Shown piece by piece: positions 27,950 through 36,456 of a DNA stretch of 47,278 bases. The notes below the pieces were generated by a model that saw nothing but the letters and a program-made list of their open reading frames with translations, was not told the origin of the DNA and did not search any database. The DNA comes from DATARH01 sp963734125 (GTDB lineage Bacteria; Pseudomonadota; Alphaproteobacteria; ATCC43930; CGMCC-115725). The translations under genes and the position numbers were made by a program. The stretch covers positions 1-47,278 of the forward strand of contig CAVTGB010000037.1 of NCBI GenBank assembly GCA_963734125.1, given 5' to 3'. Within the stretch, counting starts at the first letter, position 1. Each line of letters starts with the position of its first letter.

Positions 27950-28035
27950 ACGTGGCATTAATCGATCATTTACCGATCGGCTCGTCAATACATTAAAAGC
28001 CCGAGTTAATTGATAATTTAGGTAAATTTATCATC
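27950..28035. other. AT-rich intergenic island with imperfect palindrome
   Basis: This is the most AT-rich spot of the region. It contains TGATAATTTAGG followed by TAAATTTATCA (28011-28033), an imperfect inverted repeat. It lies between the end of the glycosyltransferase operon and the hypothetical gene and may hold the latter's promoter or an operator. Confidence 0.35.
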
Positions 28036-28039
28036 AAAC

Positions 28040-28065
28040 GCCTGCGGTGAGAAACACCGGCAGGC
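28040..28065 (-). terminator. Probable terminator of the repeat-peptide/export operon
   Basis: GCCTGCGGTG and CACC-G-GCAGGC form a 10-bp stem with one bulge and a 5-base loop. Read on the minus strand it is followed by GTTTGATGATAAATTT, a moderately T-rich tail. It lies about 130 bp after the glycosyltransferase stop codon. Confidence 0.5.
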
Positions 28066-28192
28066 AAATTACCCGACCACACCGCTGCATCACGCGGGGA
28101 AGCGAGGGTCCTGGCGGCGTTTTGCGCCGCACCGCTTAGCGATGGTAGCGGCGCTCGAGGATGAGCCGGGCGCGCAGCGAACGCGCGCGCGA

Positions 28193-29641
28193 TCAACTCC
28201 TGGCGCGCTCCGCCTGGCGCACCGCGAGCCGGCGCCCCGACCCGTCGAACCCCCGCGGCGGCCCGGCGATCCGGCTATTCGCAAGCAGATAAGTCGCCTT
28301 GTTGGTTTCGATGTTGAACTCGGGAAGCCCGTGGCGCAGCCCGAATTGCCGGCGGGCCAGCAGGCGTTCGGCCAATTCGAGATGGTTGCCGATGTCGAAG
28401 AACTCGACCGAGTTCTCGTGGTATTTGGCAAATTCGAGAAACGTATGTGTCCGCGACGCGATGATCCGGCAACCGATTTCCAGGGCCTGGCTGATCGGTC
28501 CCGACGATGATTGGCCAACTTCGAGATAGGGAAAGACGACGGCATCGCAGATCGCCATGCCGGTTAGAAAATCCGGTTCGCCCAGAGCGCCCATGAAATG
28601 GATGCGCGCCGACAGGTCACGCGGATGCGCCCCGGTCAGCTCGCGCAGACCCTGGTCGGCGGCGACGACGAGTTGCGGAGCGTTCGCCCCACCCGTTGCC
28701 CGAAGCCGGTCGTACAGCGTCGTACCGATGTTGGCATGGTCAAACAGCGAGGCGATGTAGGGGTGGCGCGGCTGGCGGGGCATGATCTCGTTGGGGTGAA
28801 TACCGCCGAAGATCAGCAGATGATGGTTGTTCGGCAGGTAATGCAGCGCTTGAATGACCGTTCCAATTCCTTTGTATTCGTTGAGAAAGCCAAAAACCCC
28901 GACCAGCACCGCATCCCCCGGCAAATCATCGAGCATCGCAAAGCGCCGCCGCGTGGCGGTACTGCGGATGGCGTCAATCTCGGCAGCCCCGAGAAACGAC
29001 AGCGGGTGGTCGAAGACATGGCTGATTCCATAGAGGCACCTTACGTCGTAGCCGTCTCGACGGTTATGGACGATCGCGCTGACCTGCTTGCTGCCTTGCG
29101 TCCGACGCAGCTGTCGGGCGATCCCGTAGGACAGGAGGTGCGTCCGACTGAAATCGGCCTGGATGCGGCCGGCGGTCATCAGCTTGCCCGTCGCGAGCGC
29201 CTTCGTAAAAGCCCTGGCGTCGAAGCTCGGCGGCGTCAAGAGGGTGTGAAAGGTCACCGACAAGCGCGGCGCGGCCGCAGTGAGCCAGCAGAAACGCCGG
29301 TAGATGTCCCTGCCGTAGCGGCCGAGTGTGCCGTATTCGAGCTGGAGGTTGACGGCGTCGAACCGCCTGATCGCTGCGCAGACTTCCTTGATGTGCCGGT
29401 CTGCCAGCCGGCGAACGCGGCGGTGCGAGCTGCGCAGCAGGTATTGATCGAGCTCGAGCACGGTGATGTCGAAGGCATCGCCGAGCTGGCGCCGCAACGC
29501 AGCGGTGTAGGCGCCGATGCCGCACAGCTTGCTGCCGGTGGCGACGATAGCGAGCCGTTCCTTGCGAGCCGGCGGCGCGGCGAGTTGGCCGAAGCCCGTC
29601 GGGTGGAGCGATACGGGGGAGCGGAACTCGGGCATCGCCAT
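28193..29641 (-). CDS. Glycosyltransferase (GT-B fold, GT4-like)
   Basis: A 482-residue cytoplasmic glycosyltransferase. The N-terminal Rossmann half begins at KERLAIVATGSKLCGIGAYT, with the glycine-containing turn used for acceptor or donor binding. The C-terminal half has GVFGFLNEYKGIGTVIQAL, a GT4-type strand and loop, and the donor-binding segment FPYLEVGQSSSGPISQALE, equivalent to the usual E-x7-E region. It is the last gene of the minus-strand run from the repeat peptide, 39 bp after kpsE, with AAGGAAAG before ATG 29641. It may glycosylate an exported polysaccharide or the repeat peptide. Acceptor unknown. Confidence 0.82.
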   Translation of the reverse strand: MAMPEFRSPVSLHPTGFGQLAAPPARKERLAIVATGSKLCGIGAYTAALRRQLGDAFDITVLELDQYLLRSSHRRVRRLADRHIKEVCAAIRRFDAVNLQLEYGTLGRYGRDIYRRFCWLTAAAPRLSVTFHTLLTPPSFDARAFTKALATGKLMTAGRIQADFSRTHLLSYGIARQLRRTQGSKQVSAIVHNRRDGYDVRCLYGISHVFDHPLSFLGAAEIDAIRSTATRRRFAMLDDLPGDAVLVGVFGFLNEYKGIGTVIQALHYLPNNHHLLIFGGIHPNEIMPRQPRHPYIASLFDHANIGTTLYDRLRATGGANAPQLVVAADQGLRELTGAHPRDLSARIHFMGALGEPDFLTGMAICDAVVFPYLEVGQSSSGPISQALEIGCRIIASRTHTFLEFAKYHENSVEFFDIGNHLELAERLLARRQFGLRHGLPEFNIETNKATYLLANSRIAGPPRGFDGSGRRLAVRQAERARS

Positions 29642-29680
29642 GGCGACTTTCCTTAAAGATGCGTGCGGGACCTGCCGCGG

Positions 29681-30957
29681 TCACACCAGGTGATCGCGGA
29701 TCGACTGCACGGTCAGACCCCCGATGCCCCACACCGCAAGCACGATCAGTGCGATCGTTCCCAGCGAGCGCCAACGGCGGGGATAGAGCGCTTCCTCCGG
29801 CAAACTCGGCGGAATGAAACTGGCGATAAAGACTGCTGGCGATCGGCGTTGGCGCGCGCCTCGTCAAGGCTCTGCAACGCGTGCTGATAGGCGGCCTCGG
29901 CGAATTTGTGCTCGCTTTCCAGCTGCTCGTAGGAGCCCAGCGCATGCGACAGCGTGTCGGAACGCGAGTTATCGGGGTCGGTCATTTCACGCGCGAGCGA
30001 GCGCCGCTGGGCGTCGAGCGAGAGAATGTGCGCCTTCAACAGTTTGACCGTCGGAGCGTTGTCGGTCATGTAGGTCTTGAGCGTCGACAGCTCGGCGTTG
30101 GCGTTGAGCAGCTGGTCGCGCAGCCGGGTCTCCAATCCCCCGGTAGCCTCGGCGGTCCGCGCCGGATCGATCAGCCCCTCCCGGTCGCGAAACGCGCGGA
30201 TATCGCCCAGTACGGAGTTGAGGCGGCGTTCGGCTTGCGCCAGATCCGCCTCGGCATGATCCAGCGTGTCGCGCCGCGCCCGCAGCGACAGGTCGTTGAC
30301 CAGCTTTTCCGATGTGGCGACGATCGCCTGCGACAACCGCAGCGCGTCGGCCGGTGCGAAACCGCGCACCCGGACCGTGACCGTCCCGTCGGCCGGATCG
30401 TAGGACGGATCGACCTGACCCTTCCAGTAATGCACAAGCTCTTCGATCGAGGTTCCCCGCGGCAGTCGCGCCCACCAATCGGCCTGGGGCGGCGAGAACA
30501 GCCGGCGAAGGTCGAGCGAGCCATCGATCTCATCGACGATCGCCCGGCTCGTCATGTACTGAACGAGGATCTGCGACTCCATCGCCGCCGGCGAGCGGGT
30601 CGCGTCGCCGGTGAAACGCGCCAGCGGGTCGACGCGCACCGGCTCGAGGGTGTTGAGCGTAAAGCGGAACTCGGCGACGTATTGGTCGGCAGCGACGGCA
30701 AAATAATAGGCAGAAGCAACCGCGATCGGCGTCAGCACCAACACCCCGAATGATAGGCCGCGCAGCGACGGCCGCGCCGGGCGCAACACTGGCGCCCCGG
30801 ACGGCACCAGAGCCAGGCGCGTTAGTACACTGAGCGCCCGCCCGCCCTCGGCCCGCGCCGGGTGGACGCCCTCGGCGGGCGCCGGAGCGGGATACTCGGC
30901 CGCAGGCGAGCGCGGCCGGGCGAGGGCCAGCGCGCGGGTCAGGCTGCCGAGGTTCAC
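29681..30957 (-). CDS. kpsE: KpsE/Wzz-type polysaccharide export inner-membrane protein, late frameshift
   Basis: A polysaccharide co-polymerase family protein: one N-terminal membrane helix (LSFGVLVLTPIAVASAYYFA), then a periplasmic domain with a long coiled coil (about 220-370) of the BexC/KpsE family. The frame read from ATG 30957 loses the expected C-terminus after DRQQ. One missing base near 29832 puts VFIASFIPPSLPEEALYPRR and the final membrane helix (TIALIVLAVWGIGGLTV) in the next frame, ending at 29681. With that correction the protein is about 425 residues and normal. Its ATG overlaps the kpsT stop by four bases (ATGA). It would connect the ABC exporter to the periplasm. Confidence 0.85.
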
Positions 30958-31619
30958 GCTGACGGCTCCACCAGCATGCGCCGGTAACGCTCGAAGGCGC
31001 TGGCGACATCGTCGAACAGTTCCAAACGGCCACCGGCGAGAACCGCCCCGCGGTCGCAGTATTGACGGATTGTGTGGCTGTTATGCGTTGCCAGGATGAT
31101 GTCCGAACGGCGCAGGCGCTCGCGGAACGCGGCCGCGCAGCGCCGGCGAAACCGCTCATCGCCGATCTCGGTGACCTCGTCGATCAGATAGACGTCGAAA
31201 TCGATCGCCAGGCAGGCGCCAAAGGCGAGCCGCGCGCGCATCCCGGCCGAATAGGTGTTGACCGGCATGCCGAAATATTCACCAAGCTCGGCGAAGTCCT
31301 CGACGAAGCGAAGCGTTGCGTTGACGCCGGCGCCGTAAACGCGGGCGATGAAGGCAACATTCTCGCGACCGCTAAGGGCACCGTGAAACGTGCCGCCATA
31401 GCCGAGCGGAAACGACACCCGGGCGTGGCGCGTGATCGTGCCGCGATCGGGCAGCTCCGAGCCCGCGAGCAGCCGGATCAGGGTCGACTTGCCGACGCCG
31501 TTGGCGCCGAGGATCCCGAAATTATGGCCCGGCGCAAACGCGACCGTCGCATCCTCAAGCACGATCCTGCGTCCACCGGCCGTTGGATAGGCCTTCCTGA
31601 CCCCATCGAGCGCGATCAC
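30954..31619 (-). CDS. kpsT: KpsT-type ABC transporter ATP-binding protein
   Basis: The 221-residue nucleotide-binding subunit of an ABC-2 exporter for capsule-like polysaccharide. Walker A is GANGVGKST (38-46), the signature is TYSAGMRAR (122-130), Walker B is VYLIDEVTE with Asp147-Glu148, and the H-loop is His179. The short length and the missing C-terminal sugar-binding extension put it with the KpsT/BexA group rather than with Wzt. It overlaps both neighbours by four bases: the permease stop upstream and the kpsE start downstream. This is the tight packing expected of KpsMTE-type operons. Confidence 0.93.
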   Translation of the reverse strand: MIALDGVRKAYPTAGGRRIVLEDATVAFAPGHNFGILGANGVGKSTLIRLLAGSELPDRGTITRHARVSFPLGYGGTFHGALSGRENVAFIARVYGAGVNATLRFVEDFAELGEYFGMPVNTYSAGMRARLAFGACLAIDFDVYLIDEVTEIGDERFRRRCAAAFRERLRRSDIILATHNSHTIRQYCDRGAVLAGGRLELFDDVASAFERYRRMLVEPSA

Positions 31620-32605
31620 AGCGGTGCGCTCAGCTTGCCCCGAAGCAAGCGTTCAAGGCCGAGCCCGCCAAAAAGGGCCAGGATCGCGAGGATGACCAGG
31701 TAGGAGCGGTCAAGCCAATGCGGCTGATAGCTCTCGAAAAAGCCGGCGCGGAACCAGTCGATCGCATGCAGAAGCGGGTTCCAGGCGAGGGTGTCGCGCG
31801 CCCAGTCCGGCATCATTCCCGGCACGTAGAAGATACCGGAGATGAAATACAGGATGCGCGTCACCTGGCCGTAGGTTTTGTCCCACGACGGAAAGAACAC
31901 GGTGAGGACGGCGTTGACGTAGCCAAAGCCATAGCCGAACGCGGCGGTGACCAGGAGCGCGATCGACGGAACCCCACAAATCGTCCGGCGCCGCTGCCAA
32001 CCCGACCGCACCGAACCCAATGAGCAGGATCACCGCGACGATCACGTCGGTCATGATTTCGAGGAGGCCGCGTGCGGCAATCACATCGAAGGTCGTGACC
32101 GGCGGCAGCTGCAGCACCGGCCCGTTGCCGGTGATCGCATGGCTCATGCCGCTGCTGGTGTGAACGAAGATGTGATAGGGGATGAGGCCGGTATAATAGA
32201 AAATAAAGAAATGCGTGCCGATCGGCGGCTGGCCGTGCATCAGCACCGCGAAGGTCACCGATAACAGCGTGATGTGCAGGATCGGCTCGATCAGCGCCCA
32301 GCCATAGCCGAGCTTGGCATCGGCAAATCGGGTGCGGGTTTCGCGAATGATCAAAGCGCCGATGACGCGGCGCTGGTTGCGCAGCCGCGCGAGCATCTCG
32401 GGCGGCGAATGTGGGTGCCGCATGCCCCTATCGGCGCCATCGTTCAGCACGACAAATTCGCCGTCGATCGTGTCCAGCCGGTGCGCAAGCACGTGCATCA
32501 CGGCTTCGGCCGAGGGTTGGTCGTCGGGAAAGCGATGTAGCAGCTCGCCGCCGACCGCCGTCGCTTCGGTCACCAGCCCGGCGGCGAGATAGAGGCTCAT
32601 CTGCG
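31616..32605 (-). CDS. kpsM: KpsM-type ABC-2 permease, one internal frameshift, in frame with upstream TPR domain
   Basis: The permease part begins PPEMLARLRNQRRVIGALI, with the amphipathic segment RETRTRFADAKLGYGWALIE typical of KpsM/BexB. Six membrane helices follow (ITLLSVTFAVLMHG, IFYYTGLIPYHIFVH, and so on). Near 31968, in a GGGG run, the frame shifts by one base; VPSIALLVTAAFGYGFGYVN, LYFISGIFYVPGMMPDW and the C-terminus (LERLLRGKLSAPL) continue in the next frame to 31616. No stop separates the permease from the TPR-like sequence before it (ELLHRFPDDQPSAEAVMHVL). Thus either a TPR-KpsM fusion is made, or translation restarts at the internal ATG of RGMRHPHSPPEM. Confidence 0.82.
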
Positions 32606-33565
32606 CGCGCTTCGAGATCGGGGCTCGCTGGATCGAGCGCCGCGGCGCGGTCGAAGGCCGAAGCGGCGCCGGAAAAATCGCCCAGGCGCCACAGCAAATG
32701 CCCGCGATGGACGTGGAATTCCGCGATGTCGGGAGCACCGGCGAGGGCAAGCTCGACGGCATCAAGCGCTGTGTCGAGGCGACCACCCACCATCTCCGCG
32801 GCCGACAGCACCCGCAACAAACGGGGATCGGCCTGCACCCGACGCACCGTCGCGCAAAAACTCGGCGGCCTCGTCGGCCCGGCCGCTTGCGATCAGCAAT
32901 TCCGCCGCATGGATGGCGATGCGGTTGTCATCAGGAGCGAGCGAGGCGGCACGCAACGCCAGCGCAACGGCTGCCTCGCTATCACCGTGCGCGTGGCAGG
33001 CGGTGGAAAGTTCGCATAAGGCGCTTGGATTGTCAGGCTCCAGCGCCACGGCGCGGCGCAGATAACGGGCGGCCTCGTCATGGCGCTTCGCGGCAAGCAG
33101 CAGAGATCCGATGTGGAGCGCGAATTCGGCGGTTTGCGGCGCCAAATCGCTTGCCGTCCGGCCGTCGGCAATGGCCTCGTCGAGCTGACCGATCTGGGCG
33201 TAGGATCCACTGGCGTGGCGATGGAATTCGATCTCATCCGGGCACGTTTCGGCGAGACGGCGATAGGTCGAGGCGGCTTCAGCATGGCACCGGCAATTGC
33301 TCAGCACCCAGGCGCAACTGCGCAACATTGGCGCATCCGTGTTAGCCCACGGCAACGCGCGCCGAACGCATTCGAGCGCGTCACCGCGCCGGTCCCGGTG
33401 GAACAACACTTCCGCCAGCCGACAATTCAGTCCGGCCTCGGATTGTCCGTCAGGGTCTGCTCGCGCGAGATACGCCAGGCACGCATCCAACGCCCCGCTG
33501 GCAAGCGCCGGCAGAAACGAGGCGGCATCGATCGTCGGCGGGGGAGAAGCTCGATCGGAACTCAA
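32606..33565 (-). CDS. TPR-repeat protein, apparently the N-terminal half of a TPR-KpsM fusion
   Basis: From ATG 33565, at least five tetratricopeptide-like repeats can be read (ALECVRRALPWANTDAPML, LDEAIADGRTASDLAPQTAE, HDEAARYLRRAVALEPDNPS, EAAVALALRAASLAPDDNR, ASAFDRAAALDPASPDLEA). A one-base shift at a TTTTT run near 32850 and another near 32605 move the frame. After the second the reading continues into the KpsM-like permease without a stop. If both indels are errors, the product is one protein of about 650 residues with a cytoplasmic TPR domain fused to an ABC-2 permease. TPRs bind peptides or proteins, so the domain could recognise cargo. Confidence 0.7.
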
Positions 33566-33591
33566 TTACCGCTCCATGCAGCGCTCCGGGA

Positions 33592-35124
33592 TCAGGCGGC
33601 CGAGGTCGACAACTGCTTCAGATCGTCAATGGGGATCGCATCGGGCTGCGGCACCGCGGATAGGCGGACCGAGATGACCGCAGCGGGCAAGGCGATCGCC
33701 GCCAGCAGCGCGAACGACAGAAAGAGCCAGGTGACCCCTCTGACCACCCCGCCCCCGCCCTGCATCGGGTCGGCAAAGCCCCCAAGATTGGCGATCATCC
33801 CGGCGAGCGCCGAGGCGAACGCCTGTGCGATCATCTGATTGGTCGAAATGAAGGCGCTGGAAACATCGCCTTCGGCCTCCTTGGCATGCGCCATCATCAA
33901 ATTGCCCAGAGGGGCCCAGGCGGCGCCAATTCCGCCGCCGACCAGGACGACTGACAGCGCCATAAACACGAATGACCCCGCGATCAGCCCGCAGCCGGTG
34001 AGGAAGAGGCCAAGCGCCACCACCACCGGGCCGAATATCATCGACCCCGCGGCCGACCGGGGTCCGGCGGACGCACTGGCGAACGCAGTGGCGGTCCACG
34101 CCATCGAGGCGATCGCGCTCAGATATCCGCCGGAGATCGGCGAATACCCGCCGATCTCCATCGCCACGTACGGCAGGTAGATGATCGCCGTCGTGCCGCC
34201 CATCATCAGCGCCATCGCGAGAGACGCGGCGCCCAAAACATTATCCACCCGGTAGGCCCCGGTGGGCAGCAGGCGGAACCGGCTGACACCCGCATCGGGG
34301 TGTTGTTCCATGCGCAGCAAGGCGATCAGCAGCGCCGCGCCGGCGGCCAGCCCGATACCGCTCGATAGCGCGCCCCCCGACACCCCGCCGGTCGCCACCG
34401 CCAGCACGGCGGCACCGAGGAGCACCAGCCGTCCACCGGCGGTCCTGGCCTGCGGTACGGTACCGATCGGCTTGGGCTCGGCCCTCCTGGGCAGCGAGCA
34501 TTCGGCCAAGATCCACACGATCGCAATGACTGGCAGGTCGATCCAGAACGCCCACCGCCAAAGACCCCATTGGGCGAGAATGCCGCCGAGCAACGGGCCG
34601 AGAAGTGCGCCCACCCCCCATATCGCCGGCACGAGCACCATGGCGCGGGTGCGCAGGGCGTGCGGAAAGGCCCGCTGAATGGTCGTGTAAGCAAGGGCCA
34701 GCAGCAAGCCGCCGCCCCATCCCTGGAACACGCGTCCGGTGAGAAAGACCGCCATGCTCGGGGCTGCTGCGCAGGCAATGCTGCCGACGGCGAACAAGGC
34801 CAGGCTGAGGCGATAGGCATGCCTCAAGCCGCGCGCTTTTGCCAAGGGTGCCGCAATCGCCGCGCCCCAGATTGCACTCACCACGGCTACGGTCGTCGCC
34901 CAGGCGAAAAAGCGCAGGCCGCCGATTTGCGCCACCGCCGACGGCAACACTGTGGCGACGATGCGCAGCGACAATGCATGAATCGCGACGCCGCCTGTCA
35001 GCATGACGCAAACCGGCGCATTGCCGTTGCTGAAGAGCGCCAGCCAACCGGCGGTCGGGCTGCCGCCTGCGGGAATCTCGACAAATCGCGAAACGCTGCT
35101 CTCGGAGGTTTCCTCGATGAACAC
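33592..35124 (-). CDS. MFS transporter (drug-efflux/DHA2-like)
   Basis: About 510 residues with 12-14 predicted membrane helices. The first helix pair has GGVAIHALSLRIVATVLPSA, typical of EmrB/DHA2-like exporters. The family motif region is FLTGRVFQGWGGGLLLALAY, and the helix-5 exporter motif is VPAIWGVGALLGPLLGGIL. GTG 35124 has AGGGG upstream and is preferred to TTG 35142. It lies 13-31 bp downstream of the DUF6065-like gene and 26 bp upstream of the TPR-KpsM frame, in the middle of the operon. Export of a small product of this operon is the natural reading; the substrate is unknown. Confidence 0.88.
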   Translation of the reverse strand: MFIEETSESSVSRFVEIPAGGSPTAGWLALFSNGNAPVCVMLTGGVAIHALSLRIVATVLPSAVAQIGGLRFFAWATTVAVVSAIWGAAIAAPLAKARGLRHAYRLSLALFAVGSIACAAAPSMAVFLTGRVFQGWGGGLLLALAYTTIQRAFPHALRTRAMVLVPAIWGVGALLGPLLGGILAQWGLWRWAFWIDLPVIAIVWILAECSLPRRAEPKPIGTVPQARTAGGRLVLLGAAVLAVATGGVSGGALSSGIGLAAGAALLIALLRMEQHPDAGVSRFRLLPTGAYRVDNVLGAASLAMALMMGGTTAIIYLPYVAMEIGGYSPISGGYLSAIASMAWTATAFASASAGPRSAAGSMIFGPVVVALGLFLTGCGLIAGSFVFMALSVVLVGGGIGAAWAPLGNLMMAHAKEAEGDVSSAFISTNQMIAQAFASALAGMIANLGGFADPMQGGGGVVRGVTWLFLSFALLAAIALPAAVISVRLSAVPQPDAIPIDDLKQLSTSAA

Positions 35125-35155
35125 AGAGTTGACCCCTATCAATGAGCGCGCGCTC

Positions 35156-35905
35156 TCACCACGACGAATTGCCGCGCAGTCGCTTGCGGGTGTCGACGGC
35201 GTAGTGCCCCAGCGTCCGCATTTGATCGGTGTTGGGGTTCATCGTCGCCTCGAAGCGTTGCCAGTCGTCCGCGTCGAGGTCGGCCAGGTCGAAGACCTTG
35301 AACGGCAGGGCGCCGTAGCATTGGCGCAACAGCGGTTGCACCTGGATCAGCGGATAGCGGACGTGAAACTCGACCGGCGAATTTGTGCGGGTCAGACGGA
35401 TGTTGGTAAAAAGCGGGCCAAACCAGCTGTCGGCCTCGACGATGCCCTCGAAATGCTCGTAGCCCTGGGTTCGCGGGATGTTGGCCGGCCCGCGTGACAG
35501 CAATGCCCATTGCGGTGCGGTGCGCGCCAGATATCCGGTCCAGATTTGCACGACGCCAGGCTCTCTGGTCGATGCCAGAAACGGCGGGGCGAGAGGCTTC
35601 GCCCCATCGGGGGCAACCTCCTCGAAGATCTGGCGAAACCCGGGGAACTGAGCCCCGCGGAGCGGGTACCACCCGTCGGCGCCTTCATAGGTCCAGGCGA
35701 TCTCGACGCCATCCCAAACCAGGCTGAAATTCAGCGGCGGGTAAAGATACCAACCGAAGGCCGAAGCGCTCGCGACTGCCTCACAATAGCGGTAGCCCCG
35801 GACCGGCAGCGTGCCATCGGCGGAGCGATCGGCCCGTCGCGGTTCCGGAGCGCCAGAAATAAGGCGGTAAAACTGGCAAATGACCGCTTCAACTGGCTCA
35901 GCCAT
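35156..35905 (-). CDS. DUF6065-like protein of unknown function
   Basis: A 249-residue soluble protein with no signal or membrane segment. It is rich in Trp, Tyr and Pro. Recognisable blocks are FGWYLYPPLNFSLVWDGVEI, QIWTGYLARTAPQWALLSRG and VEFHVRYPLIQVQPLLRQC, which match my memory of the DUF6065 family; no enzymatic motif is known for that family. It starts 40 bp after the repeat-peptide stop and is followed closely by the MFS exporter. As the only unassigned soluble protein next to the peptide gene, it is the best candidate for a peptide-modifying or peptide-binding partner. That role is inference. Confidence 0.7.
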   Translation of the reverse strand: MAEPVEAVICQFYRLISGAPEPRRADRSADGTLPVRGYRYCEAVASASAFGWYLYPPLNFSLVWDGVEIAWTYEGADGWYPLRGAQFPGFRQIFEEVAPDGAKPLAPPFLASTREPGVVQIWTGYLARTAPQWALLSRGPANIPRTQGYEHFEGIVEADSWFGPLFTNIRLTRTNSPVEFHVRYPLIQVQPLLRQCYGALPFKVFDLADLDADDWQRFEATMNPNTDQMRTLGHYAVDTRKRLRGNSSW

Positions 35906-35945
35906 CGATTGGCACTCCGGACGATCCGCGACGATGCGAAGCTAG

Positions 35946-36224
35946 TTAGCGAGCCGGAAAGCTCGCCGTGATCCCGGCGCTGCCCAACCGCACCGTGCCG
36001 CGATCGGCGATCTTCGGTTCCGGAAGCCGTAGCGGCGGGAAGTTCGCCGTGATCCCGGCGCTGCCCAGCCGCACCGTGCCGCGATCGGAGATCTTCGGTT
36101 CCGGAAGCCGTAGCGGCGGGAAGTTCGCCGTGATCCCGGCGCTGCCCAGCCGCACCGTGCCGCGATCGGAGATCTTCGGTTCCGGCGATTGCAGAGCCGG
36201 GCCGCCCCGTTCGATCGTCGTCAT
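35946..36224 (-). CDS. Repeat peptide: three 27-residue repeats, possible multi-core precursor
   Basis: A 92-residue protein from ATG 36224 behind a strong ribosome-binding site (GGAGGAAG, 7 bases before the ATG). A 13-residue leader (MTTIERGGPALQS) is followed by repeats at 14-40, 41-67 and 68-92. Each begins PEPKI(S/A)DRGTVRLG and continues SAGITA(N/S)FP; the first two are identical and end PLRL, the third is shortened to AR. There is no Cys, His, Trp or signal peptide. The unit is rich in Gly, Thr, Ser, Arg and Pro. First gene of the operon that includes a DUF6065-like protein, an MFS exporter, Kps-type export genes and a glycosyltransferase. It could be a ribosomal multi-core peptide, a repeated scaffold or a binding protein. 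Not recognised as any described family. Confidence 0.75.
   Translation of the reverse strand: MTTIERGGPALQSPEPKISDRGTVRLGSAGITANFPPLRLPEPKISDRGTVRLGSAGITANFPPLRLPEPKIADRGTVRLGSAGITASFPAR
35960..36186. repeat. 81-bp tandem repeat, 2.8 copies
   Basis: Units start at 35960, 36041 and 36122 with a period of exactly 81 bp (27 codons). The second and third units are identical over their shared 66 bases; the first differs at a few positions. The multiple-of-three period keeps the coding frame of the repeat peptide and indicates recent duplication under coding constraint. Confidence 0.92.
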
Positions 36225-36302
36225 GCTCTTCTTCCTCCGTTACGCCTGGGACACAATTGTCCAAATGGCGCACGCAGGTTTGCAAGATCGCCGAGAACTT
36301 AG

Positions 36303-36333
36303 CGTGAAAAAGCCCGTTGTAAAAACGTGAATA
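36303..36333 (-). promoter_or_regulatory. TTCAC sites upstream of the repeat-peptide operon
   Basis: On the minus strand, TATTCACG (36333-36326) and TTTCACGC (36310-36303) lie 23 bp apart, about 80 bp before the repeat-peptide start, in an AT-rich leader. Both octamers closely match the paired TTCAC sites in front of the SARP-like regulator gene; TTTTTCACGC is shared base for base. They are candidate binding sites for that regulator. Confidence 0.45.
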
Positions 36334-36456
36334 AAGGACGAATTAACCAGTTTACATCTTGGCCGTGTTCATGAAGTTATGAATATCGGCGAGGTTGTAT
36401 TCGTGTTTTTCTTGGCCCGCGCGGGATTTATACAGAATAGTCCTTTGCAGACTCTT

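Noticed and set aside
35960..36186. CRISPR array
   Set aside because: The units are contiguous tandem repeats without unique spacers, the period is a multiple of three and it is translated. No cas genes are present.
35731..36285. A longer 184-codon frame that also shows tandem repeats
   Set aside because: Any frame through an 81-bp repeat will repeat. This one lacks a good ribosome-binding site, overlaps the DUF6065-like start and has shadow-like composition, while the 92-residue frame has a strong site and fits the gene spacing.
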